This document shows positions 12,364 to 23,006 of a stretch of DNA of 64,000 bases, in pieces (the first letter of the stretch is position 1; each line of letters starts with the position of its first letter). The stretch covers positions 124,001 to 188,000 of the forward strand of contig AQSI01000001.1 in NCBI GenBank assembly GCA_000402655.1. Direction: 5' to 3'. The translations under genes were made by a program, and so were the position numbers. The notes under the pieces were generated by a model that saw only the letters and a program-made list of their open reading frames with translations, did no database searches and was not told where the DNA came from. Source of the DNA: Fidelibacterota bacterium SCGC AAA298-D23. Lineage in GTDB: Bacteria > Fidelibacterota > Marinisomatia > Marinisomatales > Marinisomataceae.

Positions 12364-15300
12364 TTAATCAATCCAGACGTTTGATTCCCCTAATAAATCC
12401 CTTAATAAAACTAAAAATTGATTGTTATTTGATACCTTAATTTTCTTAGAAACAATTGTTCGTTCTTGAGAATTTTCGCCGGGAATATGGACAACAAAAG
12501 AATGATCACCTTTATTTCCGTTAGCTAACTCAACAATTTCATTCATTAAATCTTTTGATGAATTTTTTGGTAACCTAATATTCACCTCAGTTAATTTTAA
12601 AACCTTCTTAGCATGATTAATTGGGATTACTTCATCAACGATTAATTTTAAATCAGCAAAGTCATTTTGTGTGGAAGTGTGGCCCACTAAAAAAACTATA
12701 TTATTATCTTTAATAATTTCTTTATACTTGTCAAAAGCATCATGAAATATAATTGCTTCGGCTTGTCCTCCTAAGCAATCTAAATTGAAAAAGGCCATTT
12801 GCTGGTTTTTTTTATCAAAATGGAGTTTAAAATTTGTTACAGCACCTCCTATCTTTACAATAGAATTTTCCTTTAATATTTGCTTTTCAGAGAAATCGTA
12901 GTTACTTAATTCTTCTATAATATCTGCATATTTAATTAGAGGATTTCCTGAAACATAAATTCCAAGCACTTCTTTTTCTTTTGACAATTTTTCCTGGTTA
13001 TCCCAGTCTTCAATGATTGGTAAATCAGGCACTTTGACTAGCTCTTCCTGATCTCCAAATAAATTAATTTGGTTTTTATTAGTTTGCTTATCTACTTGAT
13101 TCCCATAGTTTATTGCCAAATCTACTGCCTCAAATAATTGTGCTCGATTTTCATTTAGTGAATCAAATGCTCCTGCAAGTATTAAGCTTTCTAATACTTT
13201 TTTATTCACAAGCCTTTGATCAACCTTTGAAATGAAATCGAAAATCGACTGGAATTTTCCGTGTTTATTTCTCACTTCAATAAATTGTTCTAAAGCTTTT
13301 ACTCCAACATTTTTTACAGCATTTAGACCAAATGAAATTTCTTTATCATTTACAGGTTCAAAGTTTATACCAGAATTATTAATATCAGGAGCATGAACCT
13401 TAATGTCCAACTTTCGACACTCATTAATAAGGACAACTACTTTATTAGTATTATTCATTTCGCTTGTTAAATTAGCTGACATAAATTCTGCAGTGTAGTG
13501 TGTTTTAAGCCACCCAGTTTGATAGGCTATATATGAATAGGCCACTGAATGACTTTTGTTAAAACCATATTGAGCAAACTTATCAATTAATTCAAAAATC
13601 TGCTTTGCTTTACCTTTTGATAAACCATTTTTGACTGCGCCTTTTACAAACTTATCAGCCATTTGATCCATTAAAGAGCGAATTTTTTTCCCGATTGCTC
13701 GCCTCATTTCATCCGCTTCAGACAATGTAAACCCAGCAATAATATTCGCAATCTGCATTACTTGCTCTTGATAAACTATTATCCCGTATGTTTCTTTCAA
13801 TGCCTCTTCTAACAACGGGTGAACATACTCTACTTTTTCTTTTCCATGAGCGCGCTTAATATATCTATCAATGTTTTGCATTGGTCCTGGTCTATAAAGT
13901 GCGTTCATTGCAATTAAACCATCTATACCTTTAGGTTTTAATTTTTTTAGGAATTCTCTCATTCCAGCTGACTCGAATTGAAAAATGCCAACAGTAAGGC
14001 CTTTTGCAAAAAGCTCGTACACTTTTGGATCTTCCATATCAATTTTATCTATATCTATTTCTTTATCGAATCTTTTTTTTATTAAATCTACTGTCTTATC
14101 AATAACAGTCAAATTTCTCAATCCGAGAAAATCCATTTTTAATAATCCAATTGACTCAAGCTCTTTCATATCATACTGTGTTGTTACATCACCCTGTGAA
14201 GATCTATAAAGAGGGACAAAGTCAGTTAAATCCCCTGGAGCTACTACAACGCCAGCAGCATGAATAGAGGCATGTCGCGTCATACCTTCAAGAACTTTTG
14301 CATTGTCAATTAGTTCTTTGTAGTTGGTTTGTGATACACTTCTTAAATCTGAATTTTGTTTTAATGCTTGATCCAATGTTACTTTTGGTCCTTCTGGAAT
14401 CATCTTTGCAATCTTATCAACTTCAGAATATGAATAACTCATCACCCTTCCAACATCTCTTATTACTGCTCTAGCATTCATTTTACCAAAAGTAATAATT
14501 TGAGTTACCGAATCTTCACCATATATACTTTTTAAATAATCAATAACCTGACCTCTTCTTTCAACGCAAAAATCAATGTCAATATCTGGCATACTTATTC
14601 TATCAGGGTTTAAAAATCTTTCAAAAATTAAATTATGTTTTAGGGGATCAATATTTGTAATTCCAAGCGCGTACGATACTATACTCCCTGGGGCAGAACC
14701 TCTGCCAGGACCAACAGGTATTTTATTTTTTTTTGCATACTCTACGAAATCTGCAGTGATTAAGAAGTAGCTCGCAAATCCCATTTTTTTTATAACTGAT
14801 AACTCATAATCAAGCCTATTATTAATCTCACTATTAATATTCTCATATTTGATTTTTAAGCCTTTTGAACACAATATCTTTAAATATTCATCGATGTCCT
14901 TTGATTTTTTATCTCCAGGGATGGAATACCATGGTAAGTGATAGTCCTCCATAGGAATTTCAAGATCTACAGAATCAGTTAGAGCTCTTGTATTTTCTAA
15001 AGCTTCTGGAAATTGTTTAAATAGTGAAAACATTTCGTCCTGGGATTTGAAGTAAAATTCATTTCCTGGATATTTTAATCTATTTTTATCTGATAAATGC
15101 TTTCCGGTACCAATACAGATATGTACATCATGTGCTTTATAATGCTCTTTTTTTGCGTAATGCGCATCGTTTGTTGCAATAATTGGAAGGTTCATTTCTT
15201 TTGCAAGCTTTGTTGCTAATTGAATATTTTGCAACTCCTCTGGAATTCCATGATTTTGAAGTTCTATATAATATCTACCGGGGAAAATACTTGAATATTC

Positions 15301-15786
15301 TTCAGCAACTTTTTTTCCGGCTTCCAAACCATTGTAAATTAATGTTTCTGGTAAAATTCCTTTCAAGCATGCAGATAAACATATAATGCCTTCATTATAT
15401 TTTTGTAGAATCTCTGTATCAACACGAGGCTTATAGTAAAATCCCTCCAAATAACCATGCGTTACAATTTTCATTAGATTTTTGTACCCCTGGTAATTTT
15501 GTGCAATCAAAACCAGGTGGTTATATTGTCCCATTCCGCTAGATCTATCTTTTTGAAAGCGACTTCCTTTGGCCACATACACCTCACAACCAATAATTGG
15601 TTTAATATTTTTATCTTTTGCCTTTTTATAAAAGGAGACTGCGCCAAATAAATTCCCATGCTCAGTTAAAGCAACAGAATCCATTCCAAGATCTGTAATA
15701 GTTTCAAGAACAGAAGGAACGTTTTGAGCTCCATCAAGCAAGCTGTTATCAGAATGATTGTGTAAATGAATAAATTCGCTTTTCAT
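12364..15786 (-). CDS. dnaE: DNA polymerase III alpha subunit
   Basis: Catalytic subunit of the replicative C-family polymerase. The 1140 residues start with the PHP domain (FIHLHNHSDNSLLDGAQ). The polymerase core follows with GRGSAPGS and the catalytic aspartates in MPDIDIDFC (near residue 400), then the duplex-binding and helix-hairpin-helix region (NKSHSVAYSYIAYQTGWLK) and a C-terminal OB-fold. It lacks the exonuclease insert of PolC, so it is DnaE1-type. The ATG lies 6 bases after the prmC stop. The location inside a translation-termination cluster (rho-rpmE2-prfA-prmC) looks like a streamlined housekeeping operon. Confidence 0.97.
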   Translation of the reverse strand: MKSEFIHLHNHSDNSLLDGAQNVPSVLETITDLGMDSVALTEHGNLFGAVSFYKKAKDKNIKPIIGCEVYVAKGSRFQKDRSSGMGQYNHLVLIAQNYQGYKNLMKIVTHGYLEGFYYKPRVDTEILQKYNEGIICLSACLKGILPETLIYNGLEAGKKVAEEYSSIFPGRYYIELQNHGIPEELQNIQLATKLAKEMNLPIIATNDAHYAKKEHYKAHDVHICIGTGKHLSDKNRLKYPGNEFYFKSQDEMFSLFKQFPEALENTRALTDSVDLEIPMEDYHLPWYSIPGDKKSKDIDEYLKILCSKGLKIKYENINSEINNRLDYELSVIKKMGFASYFLITADFVEYAKKNKIPVGPGRGSAPGSIVSYALGITNIDPLKHNLIFERFLNPDRISMPDIDIDFCVERRGQVIDYLKSIYGEDSVTQIITFGKMNARAVIRDVGRVMSYSYSEVDKIAKMIPEGPKVTLDQALKQNSDLRSVSQTNYKELIDNAKVLEGMTRHASIHAAGVVVAPGDLTDFVPLYRSSQGDVTTQYDMKELESIGLLKMDFLGLRNLTVIDKTVDLIKKRFDKEIDIDKIDMEDPKVYELFAKGLTVGIFQFESAGMREFLKKLKPKGIDGLIAMNALYRPGPMQNIDRYIKRAHGKEKVEYVHPLLEEALKETYGIIVYQEQVMQIANIIAGFTLSEADEMRRAIGKKIRSLMDQMADKFVKGAVKNGLSKGKAKQIFELIDKFAQYGFNKSHSVAYSYIAYQTGWLKTHYTAEFMSANLTSEMNNTNKVVVLINECRKLDIKVHAPDINNSGINFEPVNDKEISFGLNAVKNVGVKALEQFIEVRNKHGKFQSIFDFISKVDQRLVNKKVLESLILAGAFDSLNENRAQLFEAVDLAINYGNQVDKQTNKNQINLFGDQEELVKVPDLPIIEDWDNQEKLSKEKEVLGIYVSGNPLIKYADIIEELSNYDFSEKQILKENSIVKIGGAVTNFKLHFDKKNQQMAFFNLDCLGGQAEAIIFHDAFDKYKEIIKDNNIVFLVGHTSTQNDFADLKLIVDEVIPINHAKKVLKLTEVNIRLPKNSSKDLMNEIVELANGNKGDHSFVVHIPGENSQERTIVSKKIKVSNNNQFLVLLRDLLGESNVWID

Positions 15787-15792
15787 ACACCC

Positions 15793-16632
15793 TTAATATA
15801 TCTTAATTACTCTATTTTTTCCTTCTAAATCTTTGTATAAAACGGATTTATTAGAATTAAAATTTTCATTTATAGATATAATATCTTTAGTAACAGATGA
15901 AAAGGGGATTTCTAACAACATGATACCATTTGTTTTAATGAGGTTATTAAAATTTGATATTAAATATTTGTAAAATGATGTCCCATTCTTGAAATCGGTT
16001 AAAGCGCTCATGGGTTCGTTCTGCTTTATTGACTGTTCAAGATTTTGTATTTCATGATTAGCCAAGTAGGGGGGATTACACAATATTAAATCAACTTTTG
16101 GTTGATTATACATAAAAATATCGTGGTTGAAAAATTCTACATTTTTACAACCAAGCAATTTTTTATTTTTATTTGCAGTCTTAATAGCAGTTTTAGATTT
16201 ATCTATACCTACGTATTCATGATTTGGGAATTTCTTTGCAATGCTTAATAAGATGCAACCACTCCCTGTACAAAAATCTACAATCTTGACAATATCAGTT
16301 TTAGTGGATAAGAACTCAACAGCACAATCTACTAGTAATTCAGTTTCGGGTCGAGGTATGAATACCCCTGGAGGAGTAAAAAATTTATCATTATAAAAAT
16401 GAGTTACTCCAGTAATATGTTGAACTGGTTTATTTTGCAAAAGCTGTATAAACATTCCATCCAGATTTTTAATGTCTTTTGAAGATAAAATTATATCTTT
16501 AAAAAATAATTCTGCCTTTGAAATTTTTAAATAATGCTGAATGAGAATTTTGCTCTTTGCTTTTTTCTCTTGGACTTTTGTGCCTTCTAATTCTGAAATC
16601 TTATTTTTAATATATTCTTTTAGAAGGATCAT
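15793..16632 (-). CDS. prmC: Peptide chain release factor N5-glutamine methyltransferase
   Basis: SAM-dependent enzyme that methylates the glutamine of the GGQ motif in release factors RF1 and RF2. The 279 residues have a small helical N-terminal domain that binds the release factor and a Rossmann domain with VDFCTGSGCILLS (SAM loop, about 118-130) and the catalytic NPPY tetrad at 186-189. It lies 12 bases downstream of its substrate gene prfA, a highly conserved pairing that supports the assignment. The ATG start has no strong Shine-Dalgarno sequence. Confidence 0.95.
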   Translation of the reverse strand: MILLKEYIKNKISELEGTKVQEKKAKSKILIQHYLKISKAELFFKDIILSSKDIKNLDGMFIQLLQNKPVQHITGVTHFYNDKFFTPPGVFIPRPETELLVDCAVEFLSTKTDIVKIVDFCTGSGCILLSIAKKFPNHEYVGIDKSKTAIKTANKNKKLLGCKNVEFFNHDIFMYNQPKVDLILCNPPYLANHEIQNLEQSIKQNEPMSALTDFKNGTSFYKYLISNFNNLIKTNGIMLLEIPFSSVTKDIISINENFNSNKSVLYKDLEGKNRVIKIY

Positions 16633-16644
16633 TATATTTACGTT

Positions 16645-17700
16645 TTATTCTATTTTGGCGCTATCTTCTGCCAGCTTTAATTGTTCAATTAAGTGATTTA
16701 GCTCTCCTTCAAGAGTAGCTTGTAATTTATGGGTTGTATAGTTAATTCGATGATCCGTGATTCTGCCTTGCGGGAAATTATATGTTCTAATTTTAGCAGA
16801 ACGATCACCGGTGGAAACAAGACTTTTTCTCATTTCATCTCTGTCTTTATTTAATTTTTCTTGTTCAAGAGCAAATAGCCTTGATCTTAGAACTTTCATG
16901 GCTGAAGCTTTATTTTTATGTTGGGAGCTCTCATCCTGACAAGTAACCACTAATCCTGTTGGTATATGTGTTAGTCGTATAGCAGATTCTGTTTTATTTA
17001 CATGCTGTCCTCCAGCTCCGCTGGCTCTATATGTATCAACTTTTATATCTGCATCGTTAATTTCTACTTCTGCAGTTTCTGCTTCTGGTAAAACAGCTAC
17101 TGTAGCAGCTGAAGTGTGAACTCTACCACCTGATTCAGTTTTTGGAATTCGTTGAACTCTGTGTACACCACCTTCATATTTATAGACACCGTACGCTTTA
17201 GGTCCTTCAATACTAAAAGTTGCTGATTTTAATCCACCAACACCAGTTTCATGTATATCCATAATTTTTACTTTAAGGTTATTGTTTTCTGCATATCTTG
17301 AATACATTCTCATTAAATCTGAAGCAAATAAACCTGCTTCATCACCCCCTGTACCTGCTCTAATTTCGATAATTGCATTTTTATTGTCATTTGGATCATC
17401 TGAAATTAATATTTTTTTTAATTCTTCTTCGATAGATGCAATTTGATTATTTACCTTAATTAATTCTTCCTTTGCTAGCTCTTCATATTCTTTATCATTT
17501 TTCATTTCGTTCAGTTCGGAAAGTTGATTATTTAGATCAATATATTGCTTGCAAAGTTGGTATGAATCATCAAGTGCACTTTTTTCTCTGGATAATAAGG
17601 TCATTTTTTCTTGATTAAGTATAATATCATTATCCATCATCTGCTTTATAATTTTGTCATATTCAGACACGATGCTATTAGCCTTTGATAAAATATCCAT
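16645..17700 (-). CDS. prfA: Peptide chain release factor 1
   Basis: Class I release factor reading UAA and UAG. The 351 residues carry the GGQ motif at 230-232 (SGAGGQHVNKT) that triggers peptidyl-tRNA hydrolysis. The anticodon-like P-x-T tripeptide is PKT (186-188), of RF1 type, as against the SPF motif of RF2. The domain 1 coiled coil is at the N terminus. It lies 30 bases downstream of rpmE2; that gap holds only an A/T-rich imperfect repeat (AAGATTCTT twice) too weak to call a terminator. It is followed by prmC, which modifies it. Confidence 0.96.
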   Translation of the reverse strand: MDILSKANSIVSEYDKIIKQMMDNDIILNQEKMTLLSREKSALDDSYQLCKQYIDLNNQLSELNEMKNDKEYEELAKEELIKVNNQIASIEEELKKILISDDPNDNKNAIIEIRAGTGGDEAGLFASDLMRMYSRYAENNNLKVKIMDIHETGVGGLKSATFSIEGPKAYGVYKYEGGVHRVQRIPKTESGGRVHTSAATVAVLPEAETAEVEINDADIKVDTYRASGAGGQHVNKTESAIRLTHIPTGLVVTCQDESSQHKNKASAMKVLRSRLFALEQEKLNKDRDEMRKSLVSTGDRSAKIRTYNFPQGRITDHRINYTTHKLQATLEGELNHLIEQLKLAEDSAKIE

Positions 17701-17730
17701 TAGATGATTAAGTTATTAAAAAAAGAATCT

Positions 17731-17985
17731 TTAAGAATCTTTTTTGTTGTACTTACGGTTGAATTTCTCAATTCTTCCAGCTGTATCAACAAGTGTTCTT
17801 TGACCAGTGTAATACGGATGAGATTTATCTGATATATCTAATTTGAATAGAGGGTATTCATTACCGTCTTCCCACTTAACAGTTTTATCTGTTTTGACAG
17901 TTGAGCGTGTTAGAAAGGAATAATTACAAGAACTATCCTCAAATACTACCCATCTGTAATCTTTTGAATGTATATCTTTTTTCAT
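17731..17985 (-). CDS. rpmE2: 50S ribosomal protein L31, type B (zinc-independent)
   Basis: This 84-residue L31 of the C-minus type has a characteristic start ([17 protein letters not shown]) and end ([16 protein letters not shown]). The CxxC and second cysteine pair of zinc-binding L31 are absent; only one cysteine is present (Cys20). In bacteria with both forms the type B paralog replaces the zinc form under zinc shortage; whether a zinc form exists elsewhere here cannot be seen. The start overlaps the aminotransferase stop by 4 bases. It precedes prfA, the classical rho-rpmE-prfA-prmC order. Confidence 0.95.
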   Translation of the reverse strand: MKKDIHSKDYRWVVFEDSSCNYSFLTRSTVKTDKTVKWEDGNEYPLFKLDISDKSHPYYTGQRTLVDTAGRIEKFNRKYNKKDS

Positions 17986-19178
17986 TTTAGTTTTTTTAAA
18001 CTTTTCTTTATTCTGTCTATGCCACTTATAATAGTATCCTTGTTTGTTGCAAATGAAAATCTTAAATAACCACTTGCACCAAACCCGTCGCCAGCAACAG
18101 TAACAACTTTGGCATCGGCGAGAATATAATCAGAAAGGTCGAAAGTGTCTTGTAAAATTTTTCCGTCTTCATTTTCTTTATTTAGGTAGAATGAAAAGTC
18201 AGGAAACATATAAAATGCTCCTCCTGGCATATCACAATGAACATTCTCAATTCCATTAAGCTCATTATACATGACTGTTCTTCGGTTTCTAAATTTTTCT
18301 TTCATTTGTCTTACAGGCTCATGATCTCCTAATAAAGCAGCAACAGATGCTTTTTGTCCAATGGCATTTGGGCACGAAGTCGTTTGTCCTTGAATTTTAG
18401 ACATTGCTTTAACAATATCTTTATTTGCTGTTGTATAACCAATTCGCCATCCTGTCATAGCATATGTTTTTGACATACTTCTAATAGTTATGATTTCACA
18501 ACCGTAATCATCTAAAGTTTCAATTGCTTTAAATTCATTATCGTATACTAGTTCTTCGTATGTTTCATCCGATATAACAATCCAATCTTGTTCTTTACTT
18601 AATTTTAGCAATTTTGAAATTGCTTTATCGGACCAAACACCTCCAGTGGGATTGCTTGGTGAATTAATAATAACTCCTTTTACAGAATCGTCTATTTTAG
18701 AAATTAAATCATCAAAATCTGGTTCAAATTGCTCATTTGAAATAGTATTTACAAATAGAGGCTCTGCTCCAGCTATTCTAATAAATTCTGGGAAAGAGAC
18801 CCAGTACGGTGAAAAAATAATAACTTTATCACCTTTATCAAATAAAGCTTGACATACAACTGACAGCGATTGTTTTCCACCATTTGAAACAATGATATTT
18901 TCAGGATTATAATTTATGCCGGTTAGATTATTAAGCTTTGTTTGGATAGCTTCTTTAAGCTCTAACATTCCTGATCCTGGCGTATATTTTGTATATCCGT
19001 CCTTCATAGCTTGTTTTCCAGCCTCAATTATATGCTCAGGAGTATTAAAATCAGGTTCTCCAACACCAAAATTGATTACATCTTCACCCTGGGACCTAAG
19101 CTCTGCTGCTCTAGCAGTCATTTGCAGGGTAAAAGAAGGTTTAATTTTCTTTACTAAACTGGAAAATTCTTTTGACAT
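17982..19178 (-). CDS. aspC: Class I/II aminotransferase, probably aspartate aminotransferase
   Basis: PLP-dependent fold-type I aminotransferase of the Thermus/Bacillus AspC (Igamma/Ibeta) group, converting aspartate and 2-oxoglutarate to oxaloacetate and glutamate. The 398 residues have the PLP lysine at Lys237 in [15 protein letters not shown], the Asn/Asp ligands in [10 protein letters not shown] and [12 protein letters not shown], and the carboxylate-binding Arg near the C terminus (GYLRFSFA). Substrate choice within this family cannot be fixed from sequence alone; prephenate or branched substrates are also possible. It is inserted between rho and rpmE2, with 1 base to rho and a 4-base overlap with rpmE2. 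Confidence 0.88.
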   Translation of the reverse strand: MSKEFSSLVKKIKPSFTLQMTARAAELRSQGEDVINFGVGEPDFNTPEHIIEAGKQAMKDGYTKYTPGSGMLELKEAIQTKLNNLTGINYNPENIIVSNGGKQSLSVVCQALFDKGDKVIIFSPYWVSFPEFIRIAGAEPLFVNTISNEQFEPDFDDLISKIDDSVKGVIINSPSNPTGGVWSDKAISKLLKLSKEQDWIVISDETYEELVYDNEFKAIETLDDYGCEIITIRSMSKTYAMTGWRIGYTTANKDIVKAMSKIQGQTTSCPNAIGQKASVAALLGDHEPVRQMKEKFRNRRTVMYNELNGIENVHCDMPGGAFYMFPDFSFYLNKENEDGKILQDTFDLSDYILADAKVVTVAGDGFGASGYLRFSFATNKDTIISGIDRIKKSLKKLK

Positions 19179-19179
19179 T

Positions 19180-20466
19180 TTATTGACTCATTAAATCTAA
19201 GAATTCTTGATTTGTTTTGGTTCTTCGCATTCTATCTGTCATAAACTGCATAGCTTGTTCTGTGGACATTTCTCCTAGCATTTTTCTTAGAATCCACATT
19301 CTTGATAAATGTTGGTCAGATAATAAAAGCTCTTCTTTACGAGTACCTGACTTAACGATATTAAATGCAGGATAAATGCGTCTATCACTTAATTCTCGAT
19401 CTAAAACTAATTCCATATTCCCCGTACCTTTAAATTCCTCAAAAATGACTCCATCCATTTTACTGCCTGTATCAATTAAAGCAGTTGCAATAATAGATAA
19501 GCTTCCACCTTCTTCCGTATTTCTTGCTGCTCCAAAAAATTTCTTTGGTTTTCTTAGAGCATTTGAATCAACACCCCCAGACAGTATTTTACCACTATGT
19601 GGAATTACAGCATTGTGTGCACGCCCTAATCTGGTTATACTATCTAACAATATTACAACATCCTTTCCACATTCAACCAATCTTTGTGCCTTAGCAAGAG
19701 CCATATCTGATACTTGTACATGTCTTTCTGGACCCTCATCAAATGTTGAAGCAATAACCTCTGCATCAACACTTCTTTTCATATCTGTTACCTCCTCGGG
19801 TCTTTCGTCTATGAGAAGAATTATGAGTACAGTGTTTGGATGGTTTCTTCTTATTGCGTTAGCAATCTTTGAAATTAAAATGGTTTTACCTGTTTTGGGC
19901 TGGGCAACAATTAAACCACGTTGACCTTTACCAATAGGAGCAACCATATCCATGATTCTCATCGACATATCACTCGTATTAGATAAGTTAAATTTTTCAT
20001 TTGGATGAAGAGGTGTAAACTTATCAAATTTTCTTTGATCTTTAATTTTTTCTGGGTTTATGCCATTAACTTTTTTTAATTGTAATAGGGCATGAAATCT
20101 TTCTTTAGATTTTGGTGCACGAGTACTTCCTTCCACAAAATGTCCTGTTTTAAGCTTGAATCTTTTAATTTGTGATGGACTAACATAAATATCTTCAGGT
20201 CCTGGTAAATAGTTATCATTTACGCTTCTAAGAAATCCATATCCATCCGGTAAAATCTCTAAAACTCCAGCTGCCATTTTATCACTTTTCTGACTATCGT
20301 TGTTAACAGGAGATTTTTTCGTCTCTTGATTGGCTGGAACATCTTTGGAGGAAATAGCATTAATGAGCTCATCTTTTGACATTGATGAAGATCTTTCGAT
20401 TTCCATTTGCTTTGCTATTTCTTTTAGTTCGCTTAGTTTTTTGTCTTTTAAATCAGTTAGTTTCAT
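19180..20466 (-). CDS. rho: Transcription termination factor Rho
   Basis: Hexameric RNA helicase that terminates transcription. The 428 residues comprise an N-terminal SAP-like helical region (1-40), a short charged linker (about 40-65, Lys/Ser/Asp/Asn), a cold-shock-type RNA-binding domain ([15 protein letters not shown]) and the ATPase domain with Walker A PKTGKT (190-195), Walker [17 protein letters not shown], the Q loop and R loop ([19 protein letters not shown]). The start is ATG with a good ribosome-binding site (GAGGAA 2 bases upstream; spacing short). It lies 58 bases downstream of folC and is first in the rho-aspC-rpmE2-prfA-prmC series. Confidence 0.97.
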   Translation of the reverse strand: MKLTDLKDKKLSELKEIAKQMEIERSSSMSKDELINAISSKDVPANQETKKSPVNNDSQKSDKMAAGVLEILPDGYGFLRSVNDNYLPGPEDIYVSPSQIKRFKLKTGHFVEGSTRAPKSKERFHALLQLKKVNGINPEKIKDQRKFDKFTPLHPNEKFNLSNTSDMSMRIMDMVAPIGKGQRGLIVAQPKTGKTILISKIANAIRRNHPNTVLIILLIDERPEEVTDMKRSVDAEVIASTFDEGPERHVQVSDMALAKAQRLVECGKDVVILLDSITRLGRAHNAVIPHSGKILSGGVDSNALRKPKKFFGAARNTEEGGSLSIIATALIDTGSKMDGVIFEEFKGTGNMELVLDRELSDRRIYPAFNIVKSGTRKEELLLSDQHLSRMWILRKMLGEMSTEQAMQFMTDRMRRTKTNQEFLDLMSQ

Positions 20467-20524
20467 AATTCCTCGATTGTTGTGAAAATTCTTAGGGGAG
20501 AGTCACCTTGAAACACAAATTACA

Positions 20525-21772
20525 CTATATATTACCTTTGTCAAAGGAAAAATCAAAAAATCTATAGACGTATTTTGCAATATAATGACTCCCAAAAACA
20601 ACTTTTGGTCCATTAAATCGCTTATCTTTTAAAAATGACAAAGCACCGTTTAGATTTTCAACAAATTGGAAATTTTTTAAACTCTTTTGCGCTTTAATAT
20701 CTTCTTTTGAAAGAATATCTTTTGATGGTATTGTAGAAATAATTAAGTCTTCAAAAGCATTTTCAAATAAATTAATAATTTCCGATCTTATTTTATCATT
20801 TTTAATTACGACCAACCCCATTGGTTTTTGATTGTATATATTATATAAGTCTGAAGTTAGTGCTTTTACTCCTGAACTATTGTGAGCTACATCGTAAAAT
20901 ATATCTTCTTCCATTTGTTGCATTCTTCCTGGCCAAAACCATTGATTTAAACCATCTTGAATTTGAACATTGGTAATGTTTTTAAATTCATTACGTATTG
21001 TTTCGATTGCCAATACAGCATTTTCCGCTTGAAAAGAGCCAGCTTGAGGCAGAATGTATTCTGAATCATTATATTGAAGATGAAGTTTGTTGGTTTTATG
21101 TTCACACAAATTAATCTGATCCCTATTAATATAATTTGTTTTTGTTTTTTGTTGTGTTGAAAACCTATCAATTACTTCTACTATCTCTTTCTTCGTGTTT
21201 ATTGTTGTGTTGGGTGTAGCTTTTTTTATTATACCACATTTCTCAGCAGTAATCTCTTCTACTGTTTCACCCAAAAGATGTGTATGATCAAAATCAATTT
21301 CAGTTATGACGGTATGAATTGGTAACAATACATTTGTTGAATCCAATCTTCCTCCAAGACCAGTTTCTACTATCGCGATATCAATCTCATTTTTTCTAAA
21401 ATAGTCAAATGCCATTGCCGTTGTAGCTTCAAAAAATGTAATTGAGTTTTGTTCAAAAACATCCTTATAAGTTTTCGTAAAACTTATTATATCATTATTG
21501 CTTATTGGCACTCCATTAATTCTTATTCTCTCATTAAAATTAATAAGGTGAGGAGATGTATAAAGACCAACCTTTTTCCCAGAATTTTGTAAGATTTTTG
21601 CAATTATAGATGCTGTGGAGCCTTTGCCATTTGTTCCAGCTAAATGAATAGATTTAAATTCATTATGTGGGTTGTTACATTCACGAAGAATTTTATTAAT
21701 GTTTTCCAGACCTAGCTTTATCCCTCTATTATGTAACTGATATAAATATTCTAATGTAGAATCAATCATCAT
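20525..21772 (-). CDS. folC: Folylpolyglutamate synthase / dihydrofolate synthase
   Basis: Mur-ligase-family ATP-dependent enzyme that adds glutamate to dihydropteroate and to folates. The 415 residues have the P-loop HLAGTNGKGSTAS (43-55), the omega-loop region YTSPHLINFNERIRINGVPI, the Mg/carbamylated-Lys region VETGLGGRLDSTN and the DFDHTHLLGETVEEI motif. The C-terminal domain is present but more diverged. Two ATGs occur in tandem at the start; the first overlaps the upstream amidase stop by one base (TAATG). Rho follows on the same strand after 58 bases. Confidence 0.93.
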   Translation of the reverse strand: MMIDSTLEYLYQLHNRGIKLGLENINKILRECNNPHNEFKSIHLAGTNGKGSTASIIAKILQNSGKKVGLYTSPHLINFNERIRINGVPISNNDIISFTKTYKDVFEQNSITFFEATTAMAFDYFRKNEIDIAIVETGLGGRLDSTNVLLPIHTVITEIDFDHTHLLGETVEEITAEKCGIIKKATPNTTINTKKEIVEVIDRFSTQQKTKTNYINRDQINLCEHKTNKLHLQYNDSEYILPQAGSFQAENAVLAIETIRNEFKNITNVQIQDGLNQWFWPGRMQQMEEDIFYDVAHNSSGVKALTSDLYNIYNQKPMGLVVIKNDKIRSEIINLFENAFEDLIISTIPSKDILSKEDIKAQKSLKNFQFVENLNGALSFLKDKRFNGPKVVFGSHYIAKYVYRFFDFSFDKGNI

Positions 21773-22923
21773 TATAGCGTTTTTTGATATTGTTCAACAG
21801 CTCGATATATTGCTGTGGCCAATTGATCTCGATATTGTGGGCTTCTTAGCTTTTTCTCTTCAGAAGGATTAGAAATAAATCCTAATTCAACCAATACATT
21901 TGGCATTGAAGCACGTGCCAGCACAACAAACCCTGCTTGTTTTACACCTCTATCTTTACTTTGTACTCTTTTTTTGATTTCTTTTTGAACTAAGTCAGCA
22001 AAAGTTTCACTATACGCTGCAAAGGATGCTTGAGCCATTGTTGCTTGAATTAAATCTTCCCCTGATAAATCTTTATCCACTGAACCTTCTAGCTCTAATA
22101 CGGCATTTTCTCTAGCAGCAACTTTTGCAGCATATTCGTTTTTATTCAATCCAATCAAGAAAGTTTCAAACCCACTAGCTCTTCTGTCTTCTGCCGCATT
22201 TGTGTGAATACTAATGAAAAGACTACCTTTATTATCATTTGCTATCTTAGTTCTTTCACTCAACCGTAGAAAGACATCTTCATCTCTTGTCATAATTACT
22301 TTTACATTCATATTTCTTGCAATTTTTTTTTCTAGTCTCTTTGCGACATCTAATGCAATATCCTTTTCCTTGGTTCCCCTATATCCCACCGCTCCAGGAT
22401 CTTTGCCTCCGTGCCCAGCGTCTATTATAATAGTTTTGAACTCCCACTTTTCTTTTTCATTACTGAGATCGACTGTTTTAATCATTTTTTGGTCTTCAAA
22501 ATTTGAGATAAATCTAATTTCATCATTTTTGTATCTAAATGACGAGGGCTCAGATAAATTTTCTAAAATACTAAAAAATGATTCAATGGGTATGTAATAA
22601 TCGTTGTTTAGATACATTACTGTTGAAGAAAGCTGAAACAAATTATCTTCTATCTCAATGAATGTTACTTGGTTAGTGACTTTAATTTTTTTACCGTCGA
22701 TGTAGAAAATAACTTTTTGAGTCTTTTCGTTTACAAAATTTCTAGAATTAGTTATTGCAATTAAATCATTTACTGAAAAAAGCTTATTATTTTGAATGGT
22801 ATTAATTTCACCGAGGAAAAGATCATTCTTAAAAACCTTCATCTTTGATTCACCGATTGCAAATAGCTTCGAAAATAAAAGAATGATAATAAAAACTTGA
22901 AAATTTGTTTTTAACGATTTCAC
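21772..22923 (-). CDS. N-acetylmuramoyl-L-alanine amidase (Amidase_3), secreted
   Basis: Zinc amidase cleaving the bond between N-acetylmuramic acid and the stem peptide, probably used in cell separation. A hydrophobic N-terminal signal (FQVFIIILLFSKLFA) is followed by a copper-amine-oxidase-N-like or AMIN-like beta domain (about 28-140). The Amidase_3 catalytic domain at about 160-383 has zinc-ligand motifs IIIDAGHGGKDPGA, the following Glu in TKEKDI, SIHTNAAEDRRASGFETF and the catalytic Glu in VLVELGFISNPSE. Two start codons are possible: GTG at 22923, chosen here because it opens MKSLKTNF-like charged residues before the signal, and TTG 6 bases upstream. Neither has a clear Shine-Dalgarno sequence. 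The stop overlaps the folC start. Confidence 0.9.
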   Translation of the reverse strand: MKSLKTNFQVFIIILLFSKLFAIGESKMKVFKNDLFLGEINTIQNNKLFSVNDLIAITNSRNFVNEKTQKVIFYIDGKKIKVTNQVTFIEIEDNLFQLSSTVMYLNNDYYIPIESFFSILENLSEPSSFRYKNDEIRFISNFEDQKMIKTVDLSNEKEKWEFKTIIIDAGHGGKDPGAVGYRGTKEKDIALDVAKRLEKKIARNMNVKVIMTRDEDVFLRLSERTKIANDNKGSLFISIHTNAAEDRRASGFETFLIGLNKNEYAAKVAARENAVLELEGSVDKDLSGEDLIQATMAQASFAAYSETFADLVQKEIKKRVQSKDRGVKQAGFVVLARASMPNVLVELGFISNPSEEKKLRSPQYRDQLATAIYRAVEQYQKTL

Positions 22924-22942
22924 TATCAAAATTATTATAAAA

Positions 22943-22972
22943 ATAATATAAAAGGGCTCAAATTTTGAGCCC
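22943..22972 (-). terminator. Intrinsic terminator after the 70-residue membrane protein gene
   Basis: In transcript sense GGGCTC-AAAATTT-GAGCCC forms a GC-rich 6-bp stem extendable by A-T pairs, followed by TTTTATATT. It lies 35-64 bases beyond the stop of the 70-residue gene and 20 bases before the amidase start, so it should end the small-protein transcript and separate it from the housekeeping run. Confidence 0.8.
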
Positions 22973-23006
22973 TCTTATATATCAGTCAATGTGGAAAAAA
23001 ACTAAA

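Noticed and set aside
17701..17730. Possible terminator between rpmE2 and prfA
   Set aside because: Only an A/T-rich imperfect repeat (AAGATTCTT twice) followed by Ts; stem stability is too low, and both genes belong to a conserved operon.
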